This document shows positions 17,054 to 26,100 of a stretch of 64,000 bases of DNA, piece by piece. The notes beneath the pieces are model-generated. The model worked only from the letters and a program-made list of their open reading frames with translations, had not been told where the DNA came from and did no database searches. The DNA is from Acidobacteriota bacterium. GTDB taxonomy: Bacteria; Acidobacteriota; Terriglobia; Terriglobales; Acidobacteriaceae. The position numbers and the translations under genes were made by a program. The stretch covers positions 1 through 64,000 of the forward strand of contig JAEYQK010000075.1 of NCBI GenBank assembly GCA_023410055.1. The letters are read 5' to 3'. Numbering within the stretch: the first letter of the stretch is position 1; every line of letters begins with the position of its first letter.

Positions 17054-17554
17054 ATGACTTCAGATCAACCGCTGCACACCATCCAGTTTGGCCCATACCG
17101 CGCTCTTGGCATGAGCTACATAGGCAAGAACCAGAACCAGGAAATACGCGCGTTGTGGGAGCAGTTCCTGCCCCGCCTGTGCAGTGACCTCGCGCCCTTG
17201 ATGCGTGGAGGATGTGTAGGCGTGTGCCGCTGCGTCCCGGGCAAATCCGATGGCACATTCGAATACGTCGCTGCCCTGCTGGCCAGTCCCGAAGCAACTG
17301 TCCCCGAGGGATTAGTCGCCGTAGACATTCCGCAAGGCGAATACGCCGCATTCAACGTACCCGGACTCGACCAGTGCATGGCGGCCTGGCAATCGAGCGC
17401 AGCACAATTAACGGCCTCAGAAGAATTCTCCGCCTACTGCGGAACTGAGGGATGTGACTGCGCAACCCATCCTTCGTTCGAGTTCTACCCGCCGGACTAT
17501 CGGGGCTGCGGACCTTTCTCGCTTTACATGCCCGTAAAACGCAAATCGGCCTAA
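17054..17554 (+). CDS. GyrI-like small-molecule binding domain protein
   Basis: 166 residues from ATG 17054, which has AAGAAAGGA upstream; ATG 17027 is only about 11 bases from the predicted transcript start. The protein matches the stand-alone effector-binding (GyrI/AraC_E_bind) fold: an N-terminal strand FGPYRALGMSYIGKN, a helix with IRALWEQFLPRL, then VAVDIPQGEYAAFNVPG and the terminal FYPPDYRGCGPFSLYMPVK. Such proteins bind hydrophobic ligands or toxins in the cytoplasm. Several Cys residues are present. It appears monocistronic. Confidence 0.75.
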   Translation: MTSDQPLHTIQFGPYRALGMSYIGKNQNQEIRALWEQFLPRLCSDLAPLMRGGCVGVCRCVPGKSDGTFEYVAALLASPEATVPEGLVAVDIPQGEYAAFNVPGLDQCMAAWQSSAAQLTASEEFSAYCGTEGCDCATHPSFEFYPPDYRGCGPFSLYMPVKRKSA

Positions 17555-17612
17555 CCTCCGCACGCGCATCCCTTACGATACACGGGGTGCCGCTTACGAA
17601 AAACGGGGTGCC

Positions 17613-17639
17613 GCACCCTTCCCCTTCCGGGGAGGGTGC
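17613..17639. repeat. GCACCCT hairpin and nearby GGGGTGCCGC direct repeats
   Basis: Arms GCACCCT (17613-17619) and AGGGTGC (17633-17639) with a second inner CCCC/GGGG pairing. Two ACGGGGTGCCGC copies precede it within 17581-17614, and a smaller GCGCCGCTTTAGCGGTGCC palindrome lies near 17713-17733. No T tract follows. The gap 17555-17886 holds only these repeats and the element at 17769. Confidence 0.55.
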
Positions 17640-17768
17640 GCCTCGACCCAGCATTGAACGCCACTCTCCCGTAGCGTACCCGTCCTTCAGAGACTGCAAG
17701 ACTGGGGAAGGGCGCCGCTTTAGCGGTGCCGCAACTTGTTGTGCATTGCAGTAACGAAAATAACTCCG

Positions 17769-17856
17769 GTGGCCCACTCAAGCTGATTTTGCTTGAGTGG
17801 GTGCCACGACAACTTCCGCTAGTCCCCTGGTGCCCCGTTCAAGCCCGATGTTATAT
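17769..17856. repeat. two-hairpin intergenic element, 3'-shortened copy
   Basis: The first hairpin and linker are conserved; the second hairpin is cut after its left arm and continues GATGTTATATT, matching the end of the copy at 16618. It ends 30 bases before the start codon of the DinB gene at 17887. Confidence 0.8.
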
Positions 17857-17886
17857 TGTGGCATCTAGAACCACTGAGGATCTCAC

Positions 17887-18354
17887 ATGAATACCCGAGA
17901 GTCGTTGCTTCATTCGCTGAGTTATGATCTCTGGGCCAATTTGGAATCTCTGCGATCAGTAGAAGCCGCAGTCAATGCGCCGGAGCGAGCGATCGCTGTC
18001 ATCGCTCACATTCCGGCCGCTCAAAGAGTCTGGCTGGAGCGGGCCCGAAGTACGGGAAAATCTGCGACGCCGTGGCCTCGCTGGGCTCTGGCGGAAACGG
18101 AGCGTGAAATCAGGACAATCGCCAGCGAATGGCGCGAGTTGCTCACGTCGACCGATCTCGCGAGCAAGATATCCTACGCGAATTCCAAAGGCGAGCGCTT
18201 TGAGAACACGGTTGAGGAAGCCATCACCCACATCTTCCTGCACTCCGCCTACCATCGTGGTCAGATTGCGACACTGCTAAGAACATCCGGTTCCATACCA
18301 GCCCAGACCGACTACATTCATTATGTGAGGGCAGTGCATCCTGCCGCCGCATAG
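17887..18354 (+). CDS. DinB family protein
   Basis: 155 residues. The DinB four-helix bundle is indicated by LLHSLSYDLWANLESL at the N-terminus, a His in VIAHIPAAQRVWLERA, and paired His in HIFLHSAYHRGQIATLLR, the usual metal ligands, ending with TDYIHYVR. It is shorter than and clearly diverged from the DinB protein at 7033. ACTGAGGATCTCAC precedes the ATG. It is flanked on both sides by hairpin repeats. Confidence 0.88.
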   Translation: MNTRESLLHSLSYDLWANLESLRSVEAAVNAPERAIAVIAHIPAAQRVWLERARSTGKSATPWPRWALAETEREIRTIASEWRELLTSTDLASKISYANSKGERFENTVEEAITHIFLHSAYHRGQIATLLRTSGSIPAQTDYIHYVRAVHPAAA

Positions 18355-18446
18355 GTCACCTCTCCCAAATCTCCGCCATCCCGACCGGAGCAAAGCGGAG
18401 TGGAGGAACCTGCATTTGACTTCGTTCGCAGCAACAAGATACTTCG

Positions 18447-18542
18447 GTGGCCCACACAAGCCGGTTTCGCTTGTGTGGGTTTAATCAGACACACGCTATC
18501 CGAACTGCCCCACACGAGCAAAACCGGCTCGTATGGGCCACC
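18447..18542. repeat. doubly palindromic BIME-like element
   Basis: Two palindromic hairpins face each other. The left (from GGTGGCCCACACAAGCC) and the right (ending GGCTCGTATGGGCCACC) are inverted copies over ~34 bases, and each also folds on itself. The sequence is related to but diverged from the two-hairpin element nearby. It lies between the convergent DinB and permease-prefix genes. Confidence 0.75.
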
Positions 18543-18595
18543 AGCCAGCCACATCTTCCCGGTTTGCCAAATCAGCTTTTGCGGATCTGCTAACA

Positions 18596-19321
18596 CTAAG
18601 CCTGAGTCGGAGACAACTTCCTTGCCCGACCGCCCGTCCTTATCCACCAAATACCAAGTAGAAATGCAAGGACTGTTTGCAGTGCCCACAGGACTGATGC
18701 CGCCAAGGCAAAGTACCATGCGCTCAATGGAGAGTCTCCAAGCGCCGAAAGAAATCTTAGCGCGATGTTACCGCTCACGAGTACAGCCATCACAATCGCA
18801 AATGCCCCAGGCAAGTTCCGTACGTACAGAAGTCGCGTAGCTTTGTCGGTGTAAGGGGTCCAGGTGAGCCCACAATTCGAGCAGCGACACTCCTTAGGCA
18901 TGTGGGATTGCAGCACACGCCGCAATGCATAGGAAAACGAGAAATCACCGAGGAGGGCAACTCCCACAATCGCGGTCTGGAGGAGACTCGCTAAGGCGAT
19001 CACAGATACAAATGACCACGGCCACTGGAATGCAAGCGACGCTCTCCAGAGTTCAAAAGGGATGCGACTCCATCTGGGCAAAGTGAACATGAACACAGAG
19101 AAGCAAGCTGCGTATACAAGACGGCCCCATTGCTTGCGTAACAGTCGCGGGAAGGCTATCACAATCGCGAGTAGCACCTGCCTCCAGTACCATGCGCGGG
19201 AACCTCGTTCTTGGAAGCTTTCCACCAGGTCCCCTGAAAGGGAGGTATCGACCACGGAGGCGAATTGGTTCAGTAGCCACGTGGCTAGCCGGGGCGGTTC
19301 CAATAATTCAGCCCTGCTCAT
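18596..19321 (-). CDS. stand-alone permease-prefix membrane protein
   Basis: 241 residues. The N-terminus (PPRLATWLLNQFA ... GDLVESFQERGSRAWYWRQVLLAIV) matches the permease-prefix region found at the front of acidobacterial orphan FtsX-like permeases. Here no permease domain follows; instead there are four or five further membrane helices and a CRCSNC motif in a cytoplasmic loop. Its ATG overlaps the PadR gene's TGA (19318-19321), so it is translationally coupled to that regulator. It may be a membrane partner or sensor of the PadR protein. Confidence 0.7.
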   Translation of the reverse strand: MSRAELLEPPRLATWLLNQFASVVDTSLSGDLVESFQERGSRAWYWRQVLLAIVIAFPRLLRKQWGRLVYAACFSVFMFTLPRWSRIPFELWRASLAFQWPWSFVSVIALASLLQTAIVGVALLGDFSFSYALRRVLQSHMPKECRCSNCGLTWTPYTDKATRLLYVRNLPGAFAIVMAVLVSGNIALRFLSALGDSPLSAWYFALAASVLWALQTVLAFLLGIWWIRTGGRARKLSPTQA

Positions 19322-19653
19322 AGTTTCCCTCCTTCAAGCTCAGGTATTCCTCCCCATAGGTTCATAAGCGCTCGTCGCGTCTCACGTACCTCCTGCATTC
19401 CACTCTTCGTAATGCGGAAGTATCGCTTGGCTCGACCACCACGCTCTGCTGTCGGCTCACCTAATCTGGAGGCTACAAAACCCTTTTGTTCAAGCCGCTC
19501 CAGTGCCGCATAGATGCTGCCCAACTTCGCCTCGCGCCCGGTTTGTTTCTCGATTTCATAAGCGATCGGGACTCCGTACGCATCATCTCCAAGGCGCAAC
19601 AATACCAACATGACAATCAGTTCAAAATCCGAAATGCGGTTAGCGGCACCCAT
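19318..19653 (-). CDS. PadR-family transcriptional regulator
   Basis: 111 residues. The winged helix is clear: ISDFELIVMLVLLRLGDDAYGVPIAYEIEKQTGREAKLGSIYAALERLEQKGFV, then RAKRYFRITKSGMQEVRETRRAL. PadR proteins are dimeric cytoplasmic repressors. The overlap with the downstream membrane-protein gene implies a two-gene operon under self-control. AATGATAATGAATAAATT just upstream is AT-rich and could hold the promoter, but I see no firm boxes. Confidence 0.93.
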   Translation of the reverse strand: MGAANRISDFELIVMLVLLRLGDDAYGVPIAYEIEKQTGREAKLGSIYAALERLEQKGFVASRLGEPTAERGGRAKRYFRITKSGMQEVRETRRALMNLWGGIPELEGGKL

Positions 19654-20044
19654 TTCTTCAATGATAATGAATAAATTGCCAAGTTACAAACATCAATTTG
19701 CTAAACAGTTCGTTCCCTTCGATCCCGCCCACCACAATCGGTGACAGAGAGTTCCTGCTGCCGGAAACAGTGTTGCCGCCCTGTTCCGGTGCGTCTCGAA
19801 CCAGATTCGGCTCGGGAGAGGAGGAGCATCATTAACGCACGGAACTAACCAACAAAGGGTCGACACGCTCCTGCCGCGAAGTCAAACATAGAGTTGATTG
19901 AAGGCGCGATGAAAGCCGTTGTTTGGAAGCACGTGTCAAAGCGCGTCGCTTTCCCGATTGCGGGAACCATTGTGTTGATGCAGGTCCATCTTCTACCATT
20001 GCGAGTACCTCAAGAGCCTAGCTCAGTTGTCCAAGGATCGGTTC
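19654..20044. other. intergenic region without a supported gene
   Basis: 390 bases between divergent padR and the nucleotidase gene. It contains an imperfect palindrome around 19761-19789 (CCGGAAACAG ... CTGTTCCGG). A short TTG-started frame from 19894 overlaps the next gene and is not supported. Confidence 0.5.
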
Positions 20045-21523
20045 ATGAAAACTCGCGTTCGCGCTACCGCTTTCATCGCTGTTGTCTTGTTCGCCTGCCT
20101 GTGTGCGGCGCAGACGGTATCGTTCACTATCGTTCACGTTAACGACGTTCATGACATCGCTCCCGGTTCGAGCAGCAACGGAGGCGGAATGGCGAGGCTG
20201 GCGACGCTGAAGAAGCAGCTTCAGCGCGAGAATCCAAACACGTTTCTGATTCTCGCTGGGGACTACTTCAGCCCATCGGCCATCGCGAGTGCGAAGGTCG
20301 ATGGCAAGCGCTTGGCAGGCAGGCATATGGTCGATCTGATGAATCATGTCGGACTCGACTATTTGACATTCGGCAACCACGAGTTCGATCTGTCGGAGAA
20401 CGAATTCAAGGAGCGCATGTCGGAGGTCCACGCCAAGTGGGCCTCCGCAAATGTGCGCGACGCGGCGGGACAGCCGTGGCCCGGCGTTCCAGACCATCAG
20501 ATATTCACGGTCAAGGACCGTAAGGGTAATTCGATCAAGGTCGGTATTTTCGGCGTGACGATCAACAGCAATAAAGCTTCGTACGTAAGCTATCTGGATG
20601 CCATGCAGGCGGCGCGCGAGCAGGTGAAGCTGCTTCGCCCGCAAGTAGACGTGCTGATCGCACTGACGCATGAAGGCTACGAACAGGACCAGCAACTGGT
20701 TGCCACACTGCCCGTCGATCTACTGATGGGCGGGCATGATCACGAGAACATGCAGTACTGGCGCGGGCCGAACATGGTGCCGATGTTCAAGGCAGACGCG
20801 AACTTGCGATCTGCTTACGTTCACAAGCTGCGGTTCGATAAGAAGACGAAGCGGCTAGTGATTGACTCAAAGCTGGTGCCCTTTAATCGAGACATCCCGC
20901 AGGACCCGGCGATCGCCAAGCTGGCGGATCAATGGATGGAACGCGGATTCGCAGCTTTCCGGCAGGCAGGATTCGAACCTAAGGAGCATGTCGCAGATAT
21001 CCCCACGTTGCTCGACGGGCGCGAGGCGAAGGTTCGGAACGGTAGCACGAACCTGACCGAGCTGATCGGACGCGCCTTCCTGAGCGAAGTGCCGGGTGCT
21101 GACGCGGCCATCTACAACTCAGGGTCTATCAGGTTCGATGACGTGCTGCCGCCGGGGCCAGTGACTCAGTACGACGTGATCCGGGTGTTGCCGTTCGGCG
21201 GTAACGTTGTGGACGTGCAGATCAAAGGCGACTTGCTCGAAAAAGTACTGAATGCCGGACGAGCGTCCAAGGGCAAGGGGGGCTGGCTTCAAACGGCTAA
21301 CACCAGTTTCGACGACGAGACAAGCACGTTCCGAATCGCCGGAGCACCGCTCGATCGCGAGCGTGTGTATCGCGTTGCAATCACTGACTTCTTAATGCGG
21401 GGCGGTGAACTGGGGATGGAGTTCCTTACGCGCGAAGCACCCGGCGTTATCTCGGCCACTGACAAGCGCGATGTTCGCTTTGCGGTTATCGAAGAACTGA
21501 AACGCTTCGCGGCACAGAAATAG
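20045..21523 (+). CDS. secreted 5'-nucleotidase/UshA-like metallophosphoesterase
   Basis: 492 residues from ATG 20045 (AAGGA just upstream); an upstream TTG at 20027 is in frame but less likely. A signal peptide (MKTRVRATAFIAVVLFACLCAAQ) is followed by the metallophosphoesterase domain with metal ligands in VNDVHD, GDYFSP, GNHEFD, ALTHEGYEQD and GGHDHEN. The C-terminal 5'-nucleotidase domain has NLTELIGRAFL, NSGSIR and YDVIRVLPFGGNVV. It should hydrolyse nucleotides or related phosphoesters in the periplasm. It is convergent with gdhA. Confidence 0.9.
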   Translation: MKTRVRATAFIAVVLFACLCAAQTVSFTIVHVNDVHDIAPGSSSNGGGMARLATLKKQLQRENPNTFLILAGDYFSPSAIASAKVDGKRLAGRHMVDLMNHVGLDYLTFGNHEFDLSENEFKERMSEVHAKWASANVRDAAGQPWPGVPDHQIFTVKDRKGNSIKVGIFGVTINSNKASYVSYLDAMQAAREQVKLLRPQVDVLIALTHEGYEQDQQLVATLPVDLLMGGHDHENMQYWRGPNMVPMFKADANLRSAYVHKLRFDKKTKRLVIDSKLVPFNRDIPQDPAIAKLADQWMERGFAAFRQAGFEPKEHVADIPTLLDGREAKVRNGSTNLTELIGRAFLSEVPGADAAIYNSGSIRFDDVLPPGPVTQYDVIRVLPFGGNVVDVQIKGDLLEKVLNAGRASKGKGGWLQTANTSFDDETSTFRIAGAPLDRERVYRVAITDFLMRGGELGMEFLTREAPGVISATDKRDVRFAVIEELKRFAAQK

Positions 21524-21542
21524 TTTTCTTAGCAAACAAAAA

Positions 21543-21624
21543 TTTCCGGGCAAGACACCCAAACTTAGGTAGCGCCGGACTCCAGTCCGGCACCGAGCCA
21601 TCATCTGCCATGTCTTGCCCGAAA
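21543..21624. terminator. bidirectional terminator-like hairpin interrupted by a REP
   Basis: TTTCCGGGCAAGACA (21543-21557) and TGTCTTGCCCGAAA (21611-21624) form a long stem between two convergent stop codons, with A-rich sequence before it. A single REP palindrome (21569-21592) lies in the loop. Confidence 0.65.
21569..21592 (+). repeat. solitary GTAG-type REP
   Basis: GTAG followed by CGCCGGACT, CC and AGTCCGGCA, the same unit as the cluster around 38.6-39.7 kb, 17 kb away. The only difference from the consensus is the last base. Confidence 0.9.
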
Positions 21625-21633
21625 CGCTTCAGC

Positions 21634-22899
21634 CTAGGCGTAGATACCTCTTACCTTGATCGCAGAACCAACGCGATCTATGGCCAGCATGTAAGCAGCG
21701 ATGCGGTTGTTGACCCTATGCATCTCCGCGTAGCGAATCACGTCTTCGAACGACGATCGCATGATGTGCTCGAGTCGCTCGTTTACCACCTCTTCCCGCC
21801 AGAAGTAACCCATCCGATCCTGCACCCACTCGAAGTACGACGTGGTAACGCCACCAGCGTTCGCCAAGATATCCGGCACGACAAAGATCTTCTTGTCCGC
21901 CAGGATTTCGTCGGCAGAGGCTGTGGTCGGGCCGTTGGCGCCCTCCACCACTACTTTGGCCTTAATGTCCGGTGCGTTCTTGCTGGTGATCACGTTCTCG
22001 GTTGCAGCCGGAACGAGTACGTCGCAATCGCTGATCATGAGTTCGGCAGAGGCGGCTTTCTCCGCGCCGGGGAAACCGTGGATGGTGCCGTTCTTTTCCT
22101 TGAACTCGACCAGAGCATCGATGTCGATACCGCGTGAGTTGTAGAGCCCGCCGTCCCACTCAGCGATGCCGATGATCTTGTAGCCAGCTTCGTGCATCAA
22201 TCGAGCGGCATTGGATCCAACGTTGCCAAAGCCCTGGACGATGACGCGAGTTTCCTCGCGAGTCATGCCCAGCTTCTTCATGGCTTCGTCGCAGACGACC
22301 ATGACACCGCGTCCGGTGGCTTCGCGCCGTCCGCGGGAACCGCCAAGCGCGACAGGTTTTCCGGTGACAACGGCAGTACAAGTCTGGCGCGTGTGCATGG
22401 AATACGTGTCCATAATCCACGCCATCGTCTGTTCGTTGGTGTTCATGTCCGGAGCAGGAACATCTTTTTCCGGACCGATGAACTCCATCAGTTCGGCGGT
22501 ATATCGTCGCGTCATGCGCTCGAGTTCGCCACGCGACATCTTTTTGGGATCGCATACGATACCGCCTTTGGCGCCACCGAAGGGAATATTCACGACCGCA
22601 CACTTCCATGTCATCCAACTGGCGAGCGCACGAACCTCATCCAGGTTGACGTCAGGCGCGTAGCGAATGCCACCCTTGGCCGGGCCACGAGCGATGGAGT
22701 GCTGCACGCGATACCCAGTGAATACTTCCAGCCTTCCGTCGTCCAGTTGCACGGGAATGTGGACGATGATCTCGCGGGTGGGATACCGTAAAACTCTCCA
22801 CAGACCTTCATCGAGGTTCAGCTTGCGGGCAGCGAGGTCGAAACGAGTGGCCTGTGCTTCCCAGGGGTTGATTTCCTGTTCGAGCGATATCGTCTTCAT
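21634..22899 (-). CDS. gdhA: Glu/Leu/Phe/Val-type glutamate dehydrogenase
   Basis: 421 residues, the usual length. The N-terminal dimerisation domain contains the catalytic Lys region (GGIRYAPDVNLDEVRALASWMTWKCAVVNIPFGGAKGGI) and the active-site PAPDMNTN. The C-terminal NAD(P)-binding domain has VIVQGFGNVGSNAARL. It catalyses reversible conversion of glutamate to 2-oxoglutarate and ammonia in the cytoplasm. Cofactor preference cannot be read safely; the GFGNVG motif fits many NAD-type or dual-specific enzymes. Monocistronic. Confidence 0.93.
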   Translation of the reverse strand: MKTISLEQEINPWEAQATRFDLAARKLNLDEGLWRVLRYPTREIIVHIPVQLDDGRLEVFTGYRVQHSIARGPAKGGIRYAPDVNLDEVRALASWMTWKCAVVNIPFGGAKGGIVCDPKKMSRGELERMTRRYTAELMEFIGPEKDVPAPDMNTNEQTMAWIMDTYSMHTRQTCTAVVTGKPVALGGSRGRREATGRGVMVVCDEAMKKLGMTREETRVIVQGFGNVGSNAARLMHEAGYKIIGIAEWDGGLYNSRGIDIDALVEFKEKNGTIHGFPGAEKAASAELMISDCDVLVPAATENVITSKNAPDIKAKVVVEGANGPTTASADEILADKKIFVVPDILANAGGVTTSYFEWVQDRMGYFWREEVVNERLEHIMRSSFEDVIRYAEMHRVNNRIAAYMLAIDRVGSAIKVRGIYA

Positions 22900-23199
22900 A
22901 GACTCTCTCCGTGAAAATGCCGCAATTGGCCGTCCAGCGTGCGTTTGGAGCAGCCGTCATCCGGCAATGGCAAACGGAGCAGTATAGTAACGCCGGGTGG
23001 GTTATGCAACTCCAGTTTCACTGAGGTATTTGCCCTAATAGGCAGGCACCGACGTAAGTGTAATTGAGCAACTCTGGTCACAAGTTGAGCAACTAACTCG
23101 ATTGACACTTGATGGACCGGACCGAAAGATGAAGCATTCGACCTGAGTACTTCAGTTCCACCATTTCTCCAACAGCCAAGCTCGGAAAAGGAAAAGGAT
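22900..23199. promoter_or_regulatory. divergent intergenic region with direct repeats and a -35-like box
   Basis: TTGAGCAACT occurs at 23064-23073 and again at 23085-23094, 21 bases apart, about two helical turns. TTGACA lies at 23102-23107, but no good -10 box follows at normal spacing. The rest of this 300-base gap between gdhA and the protease gene shows no gene. Confidence 0.4.
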
Positions 23200-26100
23200 A
23201 TGCATTATGTGAACCGCCGGCTGGCGGCATTATGGCCTTGTTGCGTCCTCCTGACACTCTCGATCATGTCGTCGAACGGCGCACTTTTGGGACAGGTCGC
23301 TGTTTCTCAGGGAAAGTCAACTGCCGGTTCGACGAACCTTTCCGCTCTTGCGAAGCACCCGAAACTGAGCACTCCCTTGGCGCAGATGGCCGACGTTGTG
23401 GCGAAGAACAAGAGCACTGTTAGCGACAAGTCGATTGCACAAACTGCCGAGGCGTTACCAGAGCCCTCACGATCTTCGGTCCAAACGGGCCGCATGAGTG
23501 TGGATAGTTCCGGCGCGGTGCAAGTCTACATCTATGTTAGCGACATTGGAGCGGCAAACCTGGCGGCGCTGACATCGACAGGTGCGACAGTCCAGCTAAC
23601 GGACAAGAAGCGCAATATCGTGCAGGCAAAAGTTCCGGCCGCAAGCCTGGACTCCGTCGCAGGACTACCTTTCGTTAGAAGCATTGGTCTTCCTCGATAT
23701 GGTTACGCCAACACCGGCTCAGTGACGACCGAGGGTGACACCATCCTGAAAGCCGACAAGGTACGGTCGCAGTTGGGCGTGACCGGCAAGGGTATTCGGG
23801 TGGGCGTACTAGCGGATGGCATCGCCGGAATATTCGCAACCGGGTGCACAACGTGCGATGGCGTTGCGGGTGGTCCGATCTCGACACTGGATCTGCCAAG
23901 CGCTACGGGAACACGCAACGGTAGTGGAGTCCTGACATCCTCAACAGGGAACATAATCGCGCGGTCGTTCCGTACAGCGGATAACGACCTGGAAGCGGGG
24001 CTGTCCGCTATCGGCAATGAAGGGACGGCCATGATGGAGGTCGTCCATGATCTCGCGCCCGACGCGACCTTTTATTTTGCCAACTTCCAGACGGATATCG
24101 AATTCGCCGAAGCCATGACGTGGCTCTCGCAAAACACTGACGTAGTCGTGGACGATATCTCGTTCTTCGACCCGCCCTACGATGGCACAAGTGCCGTCTC
24201 GGCTAACGCTGCGACGCAACTGAACACTGATGCCAATCCGGTGCGAACGCTCATAACCTCGGTCGGTAACGAAGGTCTGAGCCACTATCTTGAGCTCTAC
24301 TCGGACTCCGGCATCAATGCCGGACCACTCGTAGCTTCCAAAGTTCCGGGTTACAGCGGCAACTTCCATCTCTTTCAGTCCACCACCAACACGTCGGACG
24401 TTTGCGGACTCGGCCCCCGAACCATGGATCCGGTGTTCCTGAAGAAGGGCTGGGGGCTAAACGTTACTCTGACCTGGGACGATCCTTATGTTTCGACCAA
24501 CGACTTCGACCTGTGGCTTCTCGATGCCACGGGTGCGAACGTAGTGTCCTACAGCGCCAATCTTCAGAACGGTGGAGCTGGCGGACAGCCGCCGCTGGAA
24601 TTCTTCGAATATGTGAACAGCGGAGCCGATGCCCTGTTCAACCTGGCTATAACTTCGAAGAGTGGCGCAACTCCCAAGCACCTCAATCTCTTTATCCGCG
24701 GCGCTGACGTACTTGCCTTGCACGCGAGCGCTTTGGGATCCGGAGTATCTTGTCCAACCTCCACCGGCGAGGTCCACAACTTCAACACACATGCCGGCAG
24801 TACTCCTTCCATGGGCGACGCTGGCGGAAGTCCGGCGAAGGTAATCAGCGTTGGGGCTGTCCCGGCCAGTAACCCCGTTGTGATCGAACCTTATAGCAGC
24901 CAAGGTCCGACAGTAGACGGCAGGATCAAACCCGATCTCTCAGCCGTTACAGATGTTCAGGTGAGCGGGGCCGGTGGATTCACAAATCCGTTCTGGGGCA
25001 CATCGGCGGCAGCACCACACGTGGCGGGAATCGCCGCGCTGCTTTTACAGACCTCGCCGTGCCTGGCAAGTGGATCAACAGGGGCGCGGCTGCCGGCAGA
25101 TGCCCGCACTCTCCTCTATAACACGCTGATCAACAACGCATTGGACCTCGGCGCTGCCGGACCGGACAACGTCTTCGGGCACGGACGAGTAGACGCATTG
25201 GCATCCGCCAGTACTCTTGTTCCGGTGGCTTCAACCGGAGGAGACAAGACTGTTGCAGCAACCTCAGCTGCGGGGGCCAGTGTTGCAGTTGACGGGAGCG
25301 GATCGACTGATCCCGCGGGCTGTCCTCTGACCTATTCCTGGTCAGGAGACTGCGGCACTGCTACGGGAGCCAGGGCTTCACTTAGCTGCCCGATCGGAAC
25401 CAGCAACGTAACCTTGACTGTGAGCAACAACGCGGGCGTCACGACTAGCACCGCCACGCAGAAGATCACGGTGACGGCTCTTGCGGACTACTCCGTAACC
25501 GCGACAAGCCCGAATGCAATCGTCAACTCGGGAACAAGCGCGAGCTACTCAATTTCAGTGAATCCGCAAGGCGGCAGTTTCGGCAATGCGGTCGCCTTGA
25601 GCTGTATGACAAATGCCCCCAGCGGCGTGTGCACTGTCAGCCCAGCCTCCGTCACGCCGGGCAGCGCGCCGGTTAACGCAACCGTGACCATCACGACCAC
25701 GGGCACGAGGGCCGGCAGCTACACCGCCACCGTAACTGCGACTTCCGGCTCCCTCACCCACACTCTGGGACTCACGCTCGCGGTGAATGATTTCGCCATC
25801 ACGGGCAGCACCACCAGTGCCACCGTATCGAAAGGCAGCACCGCGACCTATAACCTCACGGTAGCGCCCGCCTCAAGTGGCGGTAGCTTCGCCAGCGCCG
25901 TGGCACTAGCGTGCACCGGGGCACCGAGCGGGGCCACGTGCACCGTCAATCCCGCTAGCGTGACGCCGGGATCGGCAAGCACGCCTGTGACGGTCACCGT
26001 AACGACCGCTGCCGCGAGAGCAGCCACTCTAGACCGTCCCCAACTGCCCGGGAAACACTCAGGCGCACTGCCGATTTTCGCCATGCTGGGCGTTGTCGGC

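Noticed and set aside
19894..20142. 82-codon TTG-started frame before the nucleotidase gene
   Set aside because: It overlaps the signal peptide of the nucleotidase in another frame and has no recognisable domain, though a GAAGG precedes an internal ATG.
22896..23108. 70-codon minus-strand frame upstream of gdhA
   Set aside because: It has no ribosome-binding site or domain and lies in the probable promoter region.
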